A DNA stretch of 20,014 bases, taken from Flavobacteriales bacterium UBA3477. GTDB taxonomy: Bacteria; Bacteroidota; Bacteroidia; Flavobacteriales; Schleiferiaceae. Shown one piece after another: positions 1-7,880 of this stretch. The position numbers and the translations under genes are program-made. Location: positions 1 to 20,014 of the forward strand of contig DFQY01000045.1 of the NCBI GenBank assembly GCA_002378005.1, given 5' to 3'. The notes under the pieces were generated by a model. The model was not told the origin of the DNA, did not search any database, and saw only the letters and a list, made by a program, of their open reading frames with translations. The stretch's first letter is position 1, and each line of letters starts with the position of its first letter.

Positions 1-17
1 AACTGAGCTACATCCCC
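1..17 (-). tRNA. tRNA, 5' end only (cut by window edge)
   Basis: Read on the minus strand from position 17, the sequence is GGGGATGTAGCTCAGTT. This is a textbook tRNA 5' end: a seven-base acceptor strand (GGGGATG, 17-11), U8 and A9 (10-9), the GCTC half of the D stem (8-5) and the start of the D loop (AGTT). The anticodon and the 3' half lie outside the window, so the amino acid cannot be named. A TATATTTG box stands 11 bases upstream, which fits a Bacteroidota promoter. Confidence 0.85.
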
Positions 18-28
18 ATCGTGGAGGG

Positions 29-36
29 CAAATATA
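29..36 (-). promoter_or_regulatory. Bacteroidota -7 box for the tRNA
   Basis: The minus strand reads TATATTTG, an exact match to the Bacteroidota -7 consensus TAnnTTTG, ending 11 bases before the first base of the tRNA. No clear TTG (-33) element is visible at the usual 17-21 base distance, so the assignment rests on the -7 box and its position. Confidence 0.5.
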
Positions 37-136
37 AGTCAAGAGTTTGTATCCCTTGCTATACCTGAATTACAGCATTCAAAAAAATACTTGCTCCTTT
101 TTGATTACGTACACCTAGGAAATTGATGAATTTCTT

Positions 137-694
137 TTAGTAATAAAATATCTGTGTGCCGTATGCCACATTATCACTGTCAAAGGCAAAACCTACACCT
201 ATATATTTCCAGTCCGTAGATATCATATTTGAATAGTGACCTGGTGAGTTTACCCAAACCCCAACAAGGCCTGATGCAACCAGCTCTGCTTCAGAACCTA
301 TGGGGTAGGGGCCTCGTTTCGCAATATTCTCGCCCAGGCCAGAGAATGATAATCCGAGGTCAAATGCTCGAGACCAAGGAGTGCTTCCATTCTGACCTGT
401 GTGACTGAAATAATTGTTATCCGCCATATCCATAGAATGTGAACTTGCTATAGAATCTCCAATAATAGTTTGTATCAAGGTATCTCTACCCAGTGCACTG
501 CGAACCTCATTTGTCTTTATGGCAATTAATCTTTCTACCTGAGAATTAAAGGACAATGATTGAGTATTGCCAGAGTTCACAGGAGAGTTGTGATATGCAG
601 TATCAATAGGGAATTCAACTTCTGGCCCAACAAATTCTTTCTTACAAGAGGCAAGCGCTAATCCAAATACACATATGTATATTAACTTTTTCAT
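137..694 (-). CDS. CAP/SCP-domain lipoprotein
   Basis: This 185-residue protein belongs to the CAP (SCP/PR1-like) superfamily of secreted proteins; bacterial members are often cell-surface or extracellular, and their biochemical role is mostly unknown. The N-terminus is a lipoprotein signal, with a charged MKK start, a hydrophobic stretch and the lipobox ALASC, making Cys17 the likely lipidated residue. The CAP core runs from about residue 52 to the end. It shows the helix with the conserved His (SSHSMDMADNNYFSH), the GENI motif, the SPGHYSNMI motif and the final IGVGFAFD strand with YGTQIFYY. The gene and its flanks are visibly richer in A and T than the rest of the window, and its codons favour A/T endings, which may mean recent acquisition or weak selection. 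It stands alone, transcribed towards the tRNA. The family is clear; the role is not. Confidence 0.88.
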   Translation of the reverse strand: MKKLIYICVFGLALASCKKEFVGPEVEFPIDTAYHNSPVNSGNTQSLSFNSQVERLIAIKTNEVRSALGRDTLIQTIIGDSIASSHSMDMADNNYFSHTGQNGSTPWSRAFDLGLSFSGLGENIAKRGPYPIGSEAELVASGLVGVWVNSPGHYSNMISTDWKYIGVGFAFDSDNVAYGTQIFYY

Positions 695-725
695 GGGTTT
701 GAAATTAACTGTTTTTTTAACTCAT

Positions 726-764
726 CAACCTTTTAATGGCGAGTTTTAAATATCTAAAAGGTTG
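726..764. repeat. 10-bp perfect inverted repeat between divergent genes
   Basis: CAACCTTTTA (726-735) and TAAAAGGTTG (755-764) are perfect reverse complements separated by 19 bases. The repeat lies in the AT-rich divergent gap (695-857) between the CAP lipoprotein and the CotH-kinase gene. It could be a hairpin in the leader of the CAP gene or an operator. Arms this long at this spacing are expected about once by chance in a window of this size, so significance is modest. Confidence 0.4.
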
Positions 765-837
765 CCTGAATTATTCTAATTACTGTTTTACTTTATACTA
801 TAGTACGTCGCCTTATTATTAATCACTCGTACATTAG

Positions 838-853
838 CTAAAAAACTTTTTAG
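838..853. repeat. 16-bp palindrome just before the CotH gene start
   Basis: CTAAAAA (838-844) and TTTTTAG (847-853) form a perfect palindrome around the two bases AC. It ends four bases before the TTG start of the CotH-kinase gene, where a ribosome binding site would normally be, and no Shine-Dalgarno sequence is seen. It may be an operator or simply AT-rich sequence. Confidence 0.3.
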
Positions 854-857
854 ACTC

Positions 858-3800
858 TTGCAACGTCGGATCCTTATATGTCTTAGCCTCCTGCTCAGTG
901 TTTTTGAAATGCGGGGCCAATTAGCCATTAATGAGTTCAATTCACAACGTGGCTTTACGGATGAGCGCGGGAAAAATGTGGACTGGGTGGAGGTGTACAA
1001 CCATTCATCGGATCCCGTTAACTTAGGCGGCTACTACTTGAGCGACAACCCCAATAATTTAGACAAGTGGCGATTTCCGGCCATTGAGCTGGCGCCGCAA
1101 TCCCTGATTACGATCTGTGCGTCAGGGCGCGACGAGGTGAGGTTTCCTGCGCGGTGGGAGAGTTTGGTGCGCGCGGATAATGTTTGGAAGTATTGGAACG
1201 GGAGCGCCCCGCCGGCGAATTATGCGGGCTGGAAGGAATTGGGCTACAATGATCAAAACTGGGCCTCGGGAGCCGGGGGCATTGGCTATGGAGATAACGA
1301 CGACCAAACCACCATTGCCACCACCCCTTCCATTCTCTTGCGACACGAGTTTGTGGTACAAGATGTAGAGGAGATTACCCATTTGATTTTTCACGCAGAT
1401 TATGACGACGGTTTCGTGGCGTATTTGAACGGCCACGAGATCATGCGCTCGGATAATCTCAGTGCCTCCCCGGCATACCACGAGCTAACCAGCTCGCTGC
1501 ATGAGGCGGTGATGTATTCCGGCGGCATGCCAGACGATGTGATGTTTGATGGGGAAGAGGTGGAGGAGTTGCTGCAGGACGGAGCCAACATCCTAGCGAT
1601 TCGCGTACACAATGCATCGGCCAATTCCTCCGACCTCACCGGAAATTTTTTCCTTTCCGCTGGACTGACTTCGGCCCAGAACCAATACCAAAATATTCCT
1701 GCTTGGTTCACCCCGCCAGTGGTGTTGCCGCACGCCAGTTTTAAATTGGCCGCAGGGGAAACCATTGTTATCAGCGACACGAACGAAATTGTTATCGACA
1801 GCATCGCTATACCTGAGGGTCTTAGCGCTAATATTAGCCGAGGACGTACACCGGACGGTGTGGGGAATTGGTGCTTCTTCGATAGCCCGACCCCAGATGC
1901 CTCGAACAATCAGAGCACATGCTACTCCGGCATTACCCCTGCACCCATTGTAGACCTGCCCTCCGGATGGTACAGCTCCAGCAACCCCGTAAGTGTTACG
2001 ACCGCTGCAAATGCGACCAGCTATTATACCACCAACGGTGATGAACCTGATCAAAGCGACCCTGTGGTCAATGGACTAATTTATGTGAGCCAGACCAGTG
2101 TGCTCAGCGTGAAATCCTTTGGCAACAGCAGCCAAGCCCTCCCTAGCCCGACGATAGACCGCACGTACATTATCGACGAGGACAATCACAACCTGCCGGT
2201 CGTCTCCATCATCACCGACGAGGACCACCTCTGGGATTGGAACACGGGCATTTATGTCATGGGGCCAAATGCTAGTAGCAACTACCCGTATTTCGGAAGT
2301 AACTTTTGGCAGCCGTGGTCGCGAAAGTCGCGCATGGAGTTTTTCGACCGCAACCAAAACAAGCAATTCGAAGCCATTTTTGATTTGGAAATCCATGGAG
2401 GTTGGTCGCGCGCCGAGCCACAAAAATCCTTCCGAATCGACGCTAAATCCATCTACACCGGCGACGTCGAATACCCACTCATTGAGCGCAAGCCTGAGAT
2501 CACGAGCTTCAACAACTTCAACCTACGCAACGGCGGGCAGCACGGCATCTTCAATCGAATCCAGGATGCCGTATTTAGCAGATTAACCGACGGCACACAC
2601 ATCGACCGCATGGGCTATCAGGCCACCTTGGTCTATCTCAACGGCGAGTTTTGGGGCTTGTACGGCATTCGCGAGAAGTTCGATGAGCACTACGTGGAAA
2701 GCAATCACGGGGTGGATAAGGATAAGGTCCAATTATTAAATCGCGACGGCGCCCTCGTTGGAGATGCGAGCCACTTCAACGAATCTTACAACATCATTAC
2801 CAACCAAAGTGTAAACTCTCCAAATTTCGTAGATGTTTTCAGTTCAAGATTCGATCTCAATAACTACCTCGACTACTTTATTTTCGAAACCTACATCCAA
2901 AACCGCGACTGGATGGGCATCGAGTGGGGCATCAACAACGTTAAACTTTGGCGTCAGGATACCGCTGGAGCCAAATGGCGTTACATGATGTACGATACCG
3001 ACTTTGGGTTTGCCCTCTATGGCGGCAGCATATACCACAACTACATCAACCGAGCGCGCAACCCGGACTTCCCAAACCAGCATTCACAGATTTTTAATCA
3101 CGCTTTGAACAATGCGGATTTCCGTTGCCAATTCGTCAATCGCTACAACGACCTCATCAACACCACCTTCCAAACCGACGTTTTTGATGCGGTGGTGGAC
3201 GAGTTGAAAACAGAATTGGCCCCAGCTATCCCCGATCACATTGCCCAGTGGAGCAACCAGATGGGGCCCTATTCCTATTCCTATTGGCTAAATTCCGTGA
3301 ATGGCCTGAAAACCTATAACAGTACGCGCATTCCTACCGCACGACAACACATCAATCAGAGCTTTAACCTCCAAGGGCAAAATTTAGTAGAGCTCGCGGC
3401 CGCCCCGATGAATTCCGGCCATATCAAGGTCAACAGTATCATGCCCCCGCTGCCTTGGGACGGGATTTACCATGGCGGTTGCCCCATTACGACTGAGGCG
3501 ATCCCAAGCTTTGGATACCTCTTCTCCCATTGGACTTCCGATGATGCCAACTACCAAAACGCACAAGATGCCGCCATCCAAGTCGCTCTTTCCGACAACA
3601 CTTCCCTCACCGCGCATTTCGAGCCCTGTGAAGAGGTAATCAGCGCAACCATTTTGGAGGTCGGCAATCAGCTCCACCCGCAAGTTTCAGAAGAGGTAAA
3701 TATCTATGCCTATGAATGGCTGTTAAACGGCGCCCTGGTCTCTGAAGATAGCGTGCTCTACAATCCCGTGGATGGCGATTACACCTTAGTGGTGCGTTTT

Positions 3801-4100
3801 GATTCGTGTGAAATCAGCTCCGAGGCCTTCGGAATCTCTCGTGGCGATTACGAGATCCTATTGTTCCCTAATCCGGCCGTGGATGTGCTCAGGGTCCAAT
3901 TCGTTTTAGGCGAAGAAGAGCCCCTAGAATTAGCTTTATTCAATACTTTAGGTGAGCTTGTTTGGAAAGAATCCCATACCCATTTTATGGGCCAATTCAA
4001 CAGCACTATCGACGTGAGCACCCTGGCTAAAGGGACCTACGTATTGCGGGCCTCCACCCCTTCGGTCAGTTATTCCGGGAAGGTGTTGAAGGTGGATTAA
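858..4100 (+). CDS. Secreted CotH-kinase / lamin-tail protein, type IX cargo
   Basis: A 1080-residue exported protein. Order seen: signal peptide (1-20); lamin tail domain (about 22-99) whose second half (PHASFKLAAGE to TPDASN, 291-349) resumes after an inserted beta-sandwich-like region (about 100-280, with HADYDDGFVAYLNG); a chitobiase/FN3-like segment (about 360-440); CotH kinase domain (about 446-800); an InlB-repeat-like part (about 850-925, ending in LTAHFEP); and a type A type IX sorting domain (998-1080, from YEILLFPNPA). CotH hallmarks are HGGWSRAEPQKSFRI (513-527), the NRDW stretch (682-685) and MMYDTDFGF (710-718). CotH proteins are atypical kinases; the substrate here is unknown. 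No ATG precedes the signal peptide: the only conventional start is TTG at 858, in a frame open back to 804. The TAA stop shares a TTAA palindrome with the convergent helicase stop. Confidence 0.9.
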   Translation: MQRRILICLSLLLSVFEMRGQLAINEFNSQRGFTDERGKNVDWVEVYNHSSDPVNLGGYYLSDNPNNLDKWRFPAIELAPQSLITICASGRDEVRFPARWESLVRADNVWKYWNGSAPPANYAGWKELGYNDQNWASGAGGIGYGDNDDQTTIATTPSILLRHEFVVQDVEEITHLIFHADYDDGFVAYLNGHEIMRSDNLSASPAYHELTSSLHEAVMYSGGMPDDVMFDGEEVEELLQDGANILAIRVHNASANSSDLTGNFFLSAGLTSAQNQYQNIPAWFTPPVVLPHASFKLAAGETIVISDTNEIVIDSIAIPEGLSANISRGRTPDGVGNWCFFDSPTPDASNNQSTCYSGITPAPIVDLPSGWYSSSNPVSVTTAANATSYYTTNGDEPDQSDPVVNGLIYVSQTSVLSVKSFGNSSQALPSPTIDRTYIIDEDNHNLPVVSIITDEDHLWDWNTGIYVMGPNASSNYPYFGSNFWQPWSRKSRMEFFDRNQNKQFEAIFDLEIHGGWSRAEPQKSFRIDAKSIYTGDVEYPLIERKPEITSFNNFNLRNGGQHGIFNRIQDAVFSRLTDGTHIDRMGYQATLVYLNGEFWGLYGIREKFDEHYVESNHGVDKDKVQLLNRDGALVGDASHFNESYNIITNQSVNSPNFVDVFSSRFDLNNYLDYFIFETYIQNRDWMGIEWGINNVKLWRQDTAGAKWRYMMYDTDFGFALYGGSIYHNYINRARNPDFPNQHSQIFNHALNNADFRCQFVNRYNDLINTTFQTDVFDAVVDELKTELAPAIPDHIAQWSNQMGPYSYSYWLNSVNGLKTYNSTRIPTARQHINQSFNLQGQNLVELAAAPMNSGHIKVNSIMPPLPWDGIYHGGCPITTEAIPSFGYLFSHWTSDDANYQNAQDAAIQVALSDNTSLTAHFEPCEEVISATILEVGNQLHPQVSEEVNIYAYEWLLNGALVSEDSVLYNPVDGDYTLVVRFDSCEISSEAFGISRGDYEILLFPNPAVDVLRVQFVLGEEEPLELALFNTLGELVWKESHTHFMGQFNSTIDVSTLAKGTYVLRASTPSVSYSGKVLKVD

Positions 4101-5470
4101 GCCTTCGGATTTGGCAACGCATCGAACATTATCTGGTAATTGGAAGGTGCCTTTTTTCGAGGTTTGCGGTCTTTCTTTTCATGCGGTTTTTGATTCTGAG
4201 AATTGGGCTTTTCTGCACCCTCATTCTTCGTAGGTCTAGGTGATTTTTTCTCTTGCGGCTTGGCCTCAGATTTACGGCCTTGTGGCTTCTTCGCACCACG
4301 TCCTTTTTTGCCACGCTGAGGTTCGCGCCACTCAGGACCTGGGCCTAAGGTTTTAGGCGGTTGTTCTTTTTCCAATTCCCGTTCGATCAATCGCTCAATT
4401 TTCGAGAATTTGAACATATCATCTGGACAAACGAGTGTTACGGCCATCCCTTCAGTTTTCGCGCGGGCTGTACGTCCAATACGGTGCACGTAATCCTCCG
4501 CATCGCCGGGCACATCGTAATTGATTACTAAATCAATGCCCTTAATATCTATACCACGCGACATCACATCCGTCGCCACCATGATTCGGGTTTTCCCACT
4601 GCGGAAATCGCTCAATGTCTCTTCGCGCTGCTCCTGCTCGTAATCCGATGAAATCCCCTGACAGGCATAGCCTTTTTGATGCAGTGTACGAGCCAATTTC
4701 TCCACCTTTTTCTTCGTGGAACAGAAGATAATGATGGATTGAAAATCGTCTTTATCGCCCAGAATATGGCGCATCAAGGCCACTTTCTGCTCTTCGTGCG
4801 CCAAATACACCTTTTGGGTCACCCCCTCGGCCGGCTTAGAAATGGCCACGGAAATCTCTTCCGGCTCGTTCAAAATCTCTTTGGCCAAACTGCGAATCTT
4901 CGGCGCCATTGTTGCGGAGAACATCAAGCTTTGACGCTCTGCAGGTAGCGATTTTATAATCTTAATAATGTCGTCATAGAAACCAATATCGAGCATGCGA
5001 TCCGCCTCGTCAAGGATGAGGTGTTGTACGGTATCGAATTTCACATAGCCGCGCGCCATGTGTGCCATTAATCGGCCCGGAGTAGCGACAATGATATCTG
5101 CGCCACCTTTGAGTGCATCGGCCTCAGCCTCCCAACTCACACCATCACCACCGCCATAAACCGGGTAACAAGATGCATTAGTGAAATAGGCAATGCCCTG
5201 GATTTGCTGGTCGATCTGAATGGCCAGCTCGCGCGTGGGACACAAAATCAATACTTGAACCCCGTCACTCGGGGCATCTGCGATTTGATTGAGCGTTGGT
5301 AAAACAAAAGCCGCCGTTTTTCCCGTACCCGTCTGGGCACAACCAATGAGGTCTTTCCCCTCCAAAATGGTTGGTATGGCTTTTTCTTGAATCTCGGTCG
5401 CCTCTTCAAAGTTCATGTAGAACAAGGCATCGAGTATGGTATCGTTGAGTTTAAAGTCTGAAAATTTCAT
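4097..5470 (-). CDS. DEAD-box ATP-dependent RNA helicase (RhlE/RhlB-like)
   Basis: This 457-residue superfamily 2 RNA helicase unwinds or remodels RNA using ATP, in cold adaptation, ribosome assembly or RNA decay. All helicase motifs are present: the Q motif (FSDFKLND at the start with the TEIQEKAIP Gln), motif I AQTGTGKT (45-52), Ia PTREL (78-82), Ib TPGR (130-133), II DEAD (154-157), III SAT (185-187), IV IIIFC (246-250), V ATDVMSRGID (299-308) and VI HRIGRTAR (329-336). After about residue 372 comes a lysine-, proline- and glutamine-rich basic tail of some 85 residues, typical of RNA-binding extensions and low in complexity. It is the last gene of the dxs - YceI - helicase run, starting 4 bases after the YceI-like stop. 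It overlaps the end of the convergent CotH gene by four bases. Which DEAD-box subfamily it belongs to cannot be settled by eye. Confidence 0.95.
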   Translation of the reverse strand: MKFSDFKLNDTILDALFYMNFEEATEIQEKAIPTILEGKDLIGCAQTGTGKTAAFVLPTLNQIADAPSDGVQVLILCPTRELAIQIDQQIQGIAYFTNASCYPVYGGGDGVSWEAEADALKGGADIIVATPGRLMAHMARGYVKFDTVQHLILDEADRMLDIGFYDDIIKIIKSLPAERQSLMFSATMAPKIRSLAKEILNEPEEISVAISKPAEGVTQKVYLAHEEQKVALMRHILGDKDDFQSIIIFCSTKKKVEKLARTLHQKGYACQGISSDYEQEQREETLSDFRSGKTRIMVATDVMSRGIDIKGIDLVINYDVPGDAEDYVHRIGRTARAKTEGMAVTLVCPDDMFKFSKIERLIERELEKEQPPKTLGPGPEWREPQRGKKGRGAKKPQGRKSEAKPQEKKSPRPTKNEGAEKPNSQNQKPHEKKDRKPRKKAPSNYQIMFDALPNPKA

Positions 5471-5474
5471 TCAA

Positions 5475-6017
5475 TCAGTTTAGGTTGATTTTCGCCACCA
5501 AATCAACATTATCGGAGACGAAAAGGGCGGCGGGCCCTGTTCCAACGGACCATTGTGTACGGTCGATGGAGAAGCTCGCCTCGAGGGATTTGGCCTCCGT
5601 TTGGACGACGCGAACTTCTATGGGATGCGTTTCTCCCCGCAAGGTAAGGTCTCCACGCATGTCGTAGGTGGTTTTTGGACCAATTTTGCCCACAAACTCA
5701 ATTTTATTCGCTGTAAAACAAATGGTTGGATACTTTTCGGCATTCAGGAACTCCTCCTTGTTGACTACATTTCGGTCCCTGGCGGCAACGCCGGTGGCGA
5801 AAGAATTGGCCGCCACACAGCCTTCGAAAGCCATGAGCATATCCCCTTCAAAGGTTGCCTCGGCCGGTGCGCCATCGCTGTAAAACCAGCCCTGTACCTT
5901 ACTTAAACCAAATTCACGTACAGTGAACTCAATCTCAATTTCTGCAGGTACAGTTCGTGTTTGCGCCACCAAAGCGTTGGCTGCAAGCACCATAACAAGG
6001 AGGTATTTCATAGGCAT
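5475..6017 (-). CDS. YceI-like periplasmic protein
   Basis: This 180-residue protein has the YceI fold, a lipocalin-like barrel; members bind long isoprenoid or fatty-acid ligands, or are of unknown role. It begins with a signal peptide (KYLLVMVLAANALVAQ) and is probably released after the AQ at about residue 19. Visible family features are the VREFGLSKVQGWF strand, NVVNKEEFLNAEKYPTI with the NxxFLNAEKYP core, the LTLRGETHPIEV strand and the closing FSIDRTQWSVGTG to DNVDLVAKINL. Two starts are possible, ATG at 6017 or ATG at 6011 (two codons later); neither has a ribosome binding site, and the second gives the more usual MKYLL start. It lies 3 bases after dxs. Since YceI proteins can bind polyprenyl compounds, co-transcription with an isoprenoid gene is suggestive but unproven. 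Confidence 0.9.
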   Translation of the reverse strand: MPMKYLLVMVLAANALVAQTRTVPAEIEIEFTVREFGLSKVQGWFYSDGAPAEATFEGDMLMAFEGCVAANSFATGVAARDRNVVNKEEFLNAEKYPTICFTANKIEFVGKIGPKTTYDMRGDLTLRGETHPIEVRVVQTEAKSLEASFSIDRTQWSVGTGPAALFVSDNVDLVAKINLN

Positions 6018-6020
6018 AGC

Positions 6021-7592
6021 TTAAAGGAACGGATCGAATCCATGGTCCTTTAACAACTGAAGGCGGGGTCCGTGTTCAATGAAGGTCGAAGGAAGTTTAT
6101 GAAGGACATATTTTGGTCTGGGCACCATATCCTCCACCAAGGCAGCAATACCACCCCCTAAACCACCCAAACCGGTAGATTCTTCGAAAACATGAATTTC
6201 TTCAAAATTGGACAAAATCGACCCGAAATCATTAAAAAACGGCCAAACTTGAGCCAAATGGAGGTGATTTTCGTCTTTTTTCATCAATTCTGAAATCGCC
6301 CCCGTACTCACCCACAACACCTTAGAATCGCTTTTTGACAACCATTCATAGGGTGCAAAAACACCACGTTGCTCCCCTTCCGTTCTTGCCTTTGGGTAAC
6401 GAATGAACAGGGGCCCTGCCGGAGGGTTTTTAGCCACCTCCTGCAACATCGCACGAAGCACTTCTCCATTTCGTGGGTTCCAAACCCTCACCCCGGGTAA
6501 ATCCATCAACAATCCTTGGTCAAACACCCCGTGGTGCGTAGGCCCATCGGCACCGACCAAACCTGCTCGATCCACCAAGAACACCACCGGCAGCCCCTGG
6601 AGGACGACATCGTGGACAATTTGATCATAGGCGCGCTGCAAGAACGTGCTATATATATGTACCCACGGGCGACCGCCTGCCGCTGCTATACCTGCAGCCG
6701 TGGTCACCGTATGGGCCTCGTTGATGCCTGTATCAATGAATTGGTCCCCGAAATCTTCGCGCAATGGTCCAAAACCACTGCCGGCAAACATTGCAGGACT
6801 GAGCACTTGAATATCTTTATGTCGCGTGAGGATGTCGCGAATGGCCTCCGCAGCCCACCACTGAAAAGTAGTGCCCGGTTTGTACGACTTTGGCGCACTC
6901 AAATCTGGGCGTTTCGTGCGAATGTGAAGAACGCGTGGTCCCGATTTTTGGAGTTGATTTTTGAGGTGACCGACCAATTGGACCACATCATTGCCCTCTC
7001 CCAAATACGCGTACGACCATCCCAAACTTTCAACATAGCTTTGATACGAACCGTGATCGTGCAAGGCCCCCATCGTCGGATCTATACTCCCGTCGTTGTC
7101 GTTCAAAATCACTAATGCATCGTGACCCAATGACCCCAAGTGATTCAAGGCCTCAAAACTCTGTCCACCGGTCATCGAACCATCGCCAATAACCGCAACT
7201 CTATTGCGCTCACGACCAACCTTGCGGTCCGCCAAACACACCCCCGTGAGCGCCGAAACACTCGTCGAAGCATGGCCAGCACCGAAGAAATCAAACGGAC
7301 TCTCTTCGCGCTTTAAAAACCCTGAAATCCCGCCCGGTGTGCGCATGTTGGCCAAGGCCTCCATGCGTCCTGTCAACGCCTTATGGATATAACCTTGGTG
7401 GCCCACATCCCAAATCAAAACATCTTCGGGGGTGTTTAACACGTAGTGCAGTGCAACCGTAAGTTCGGCCACCGCCACGGAGCTTTCCAAGTGGGGAATT
7501 TTATCGCGAACGCGCGCGCAGACTTGGTCCACCAAATCTTTGGTAAAAGCCGGAAGTTGCTGTGGTTCTAAAGCGCGTAAGTCTGTGATCAT
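6021..7592 (-). CDS. dxs: 1-Deoxy-D-xylulose-5-phosphate synthase, compact form
   Basis: DXS condenses pyruvate with glyceraldehyde 3-phosphate, using thiamine diphosphate, to start the non-mevalonate isoprenoid pathway. Diagnostic stretches: ELTVALHYVLNTP with WDVGHQ (His65), the cofactor-binding GDG (136-138) with ILNDND (162-167), the INEAHTVT stretch carrying the catalytic Glu (Glu292), YSTFLQRAYDQ (314-324), VDRAGLVGADGPTHHG (340-355) and RYPKA. Active-site His34 (IPHLESS) is kept although the usual GG before it is gone. At 523 residues it is about 100 shorter than typical DXS (about 620). The loss is mainly in the linker after MGALHDH (175-180), which jumps straight to VESLGW, and in the stretch after TKRPDL that normally carries a KGxGY motif. 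The N-terminus is also some 15-25 residues short, but TGA or no ATG upstream leaves 7592 as the natural start. Catalytic residues look intact, so an active enzyme is likely. Confidence 0.93.
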   Translation of the reverse strand: MITDLRALEPQQLPAFTKDLVDQVCARVRDKIPHLESSVAVAELTVALHYVLNTPEDVLIWDVGHQGYIHKALTGRMEALANMRTPGGISGFLKREESPFDFFGAGHASTSVSALTGVCLADRKVGRERNRVAVIGDGSMTGGQSFEALNHLGSLGHDALVILNDNDGSIDPTMGALHDHGSYQSYVESLGWSYAYLGEGNDVVQLVGHLKNQLQKSGPRVLHIRTKRPDLSAPKSYKPGTTFQWWAAEAIRDILTRHKDIQVLSPAMFAGSGFGPLREDFGDQFIDTGINEAHTVTTAAGIAAAGGRPWVHIYSTFLQRAYDQIVHDVVLQGLPVVFLVDRAGLVGADGPTHHGVFDQGLLMDLPGVRVWNPRNGEVLRAMLQEVAKNPPAGPLFIRYPKARTEGEQRGVFAPYEWLSKSDSKVLWVSTGAISELMKKDENHLHLAQVWPFFNDFGSILSNFEEIHVFEESTGLGGLGGGIAALVEDMVPRPKYVLHKLPSTFIEHGPRLQLLKDHGFDPFL

Positions 7593-7597
7593 CCCGA

Positions 7598-7605
7598 CAA
7601 AAATA
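7598..7605 (-). promoter_or_regulatory. Bacteroidota -7 box at the dxs start
   Basis: The minus strand reads TATTTTTG, an exact TAnnTTTG match, with only five bases between it and the dxs ATG. A TTG lies 15 bases further upstream (7623-7621), a little short of the usual spacing. A terminator at 7636-7655 separates dxs from anything upstream, so dxs must have its own promoter in this small gap. The predicted transcript would start at or next to the ATG. Confidence 0.5.
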
Positions 7606-7635
7606 GTCCAATTTTCAGGGCAAAATGCGGCACCA

Positions 7636-7655
7636 TAAAAAACCCCCGCGGGGGT
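7636..7655 (-). terminator. Rho-independent terminator downstream of the TetR fragment
   Basis: The 14-base perfect palindrome ACCCCCGCGGGGGT (7642-7655) is followed on the minus strand by six T residues (7642-7637). It forms a short, very GC-rich hairpin and ends minus-strand transcripts coming from the TetR-type fragment before dxs. On the plus strand no T run follows directly, so it works in one direction. Confidence 0.75.
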
Positions 7656-7698
7656 CTGGATTTTGCTAAATTTTTTAGCCCATCTTAGGCCTTAATCC

Positions 7699-7880
7699 CT
7701 AGCATACAGCGAGTTCGAAGGCTTGATGCAGCAGATCCAATTTGTTGTCGACGTGCTTGTACACGGTTTTCTTCGAAATGCCACAATGCTGACTGATTTG
7801 GTCCATGGTTACGGACTTCACTCCGAACTCTTTGAACAGTTCGAGACCGGCAAAAAGATTTTTACTTTTTCAGGATCCAT
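7699..7880 (-). pseudogene. TetR-type helix-turn-helix fragment, frameshifted and lacking ligand domain
   Basis: Translating the minus strand, ATG at 7880 gives MDPEKVK, and one frame over the text continues NLFAGLELFKEFGVKSVTMD, then QISQHCGISKKTVYKHVDNK, then LDLLHQAFELAVC and a TAG stop (7701-7699). This is an unmistakable TetR N-terminal DNA-binding domain: helix 1, the TMDQIS helix, the CGISKKTVYKHV recognition helix and the following helix. The two frames meet at a run of five T (7859-7863, plus strand); six would restore one 60-residue ORF. A further in-frame ATG lies at 7910. Even restored, the 100-150-residue ligand/dimer domain of TetR proteins is missing, and a terminator follows 44 bases after the stop. 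It may be a decayed regulator, a sequencing slip in a real HTH-only protein, or a slippage-controlled gene. Confidence 0.75.

Noticed and set aside
3384..3683. Minus-strand open frame inside the CotH gene
   Set aside because: Shadow frame opposite clear coding sequence with no domain match.
4129..4360. Lysine/proline-rich stretch at the end of the helicase, considered as a possible frameshift or repeat artefact
   Set aside because: Basic low-complexity tails are normal in DEAD-box helicases and the frame stays open to a stop that neatly meets the convergent gene.
6516..7115. Open frame of 199 codons on the plus strand inside dxs
   Set aside because: Antisense shadow of the DXS catalytic core; no recognisable domain or start signal.
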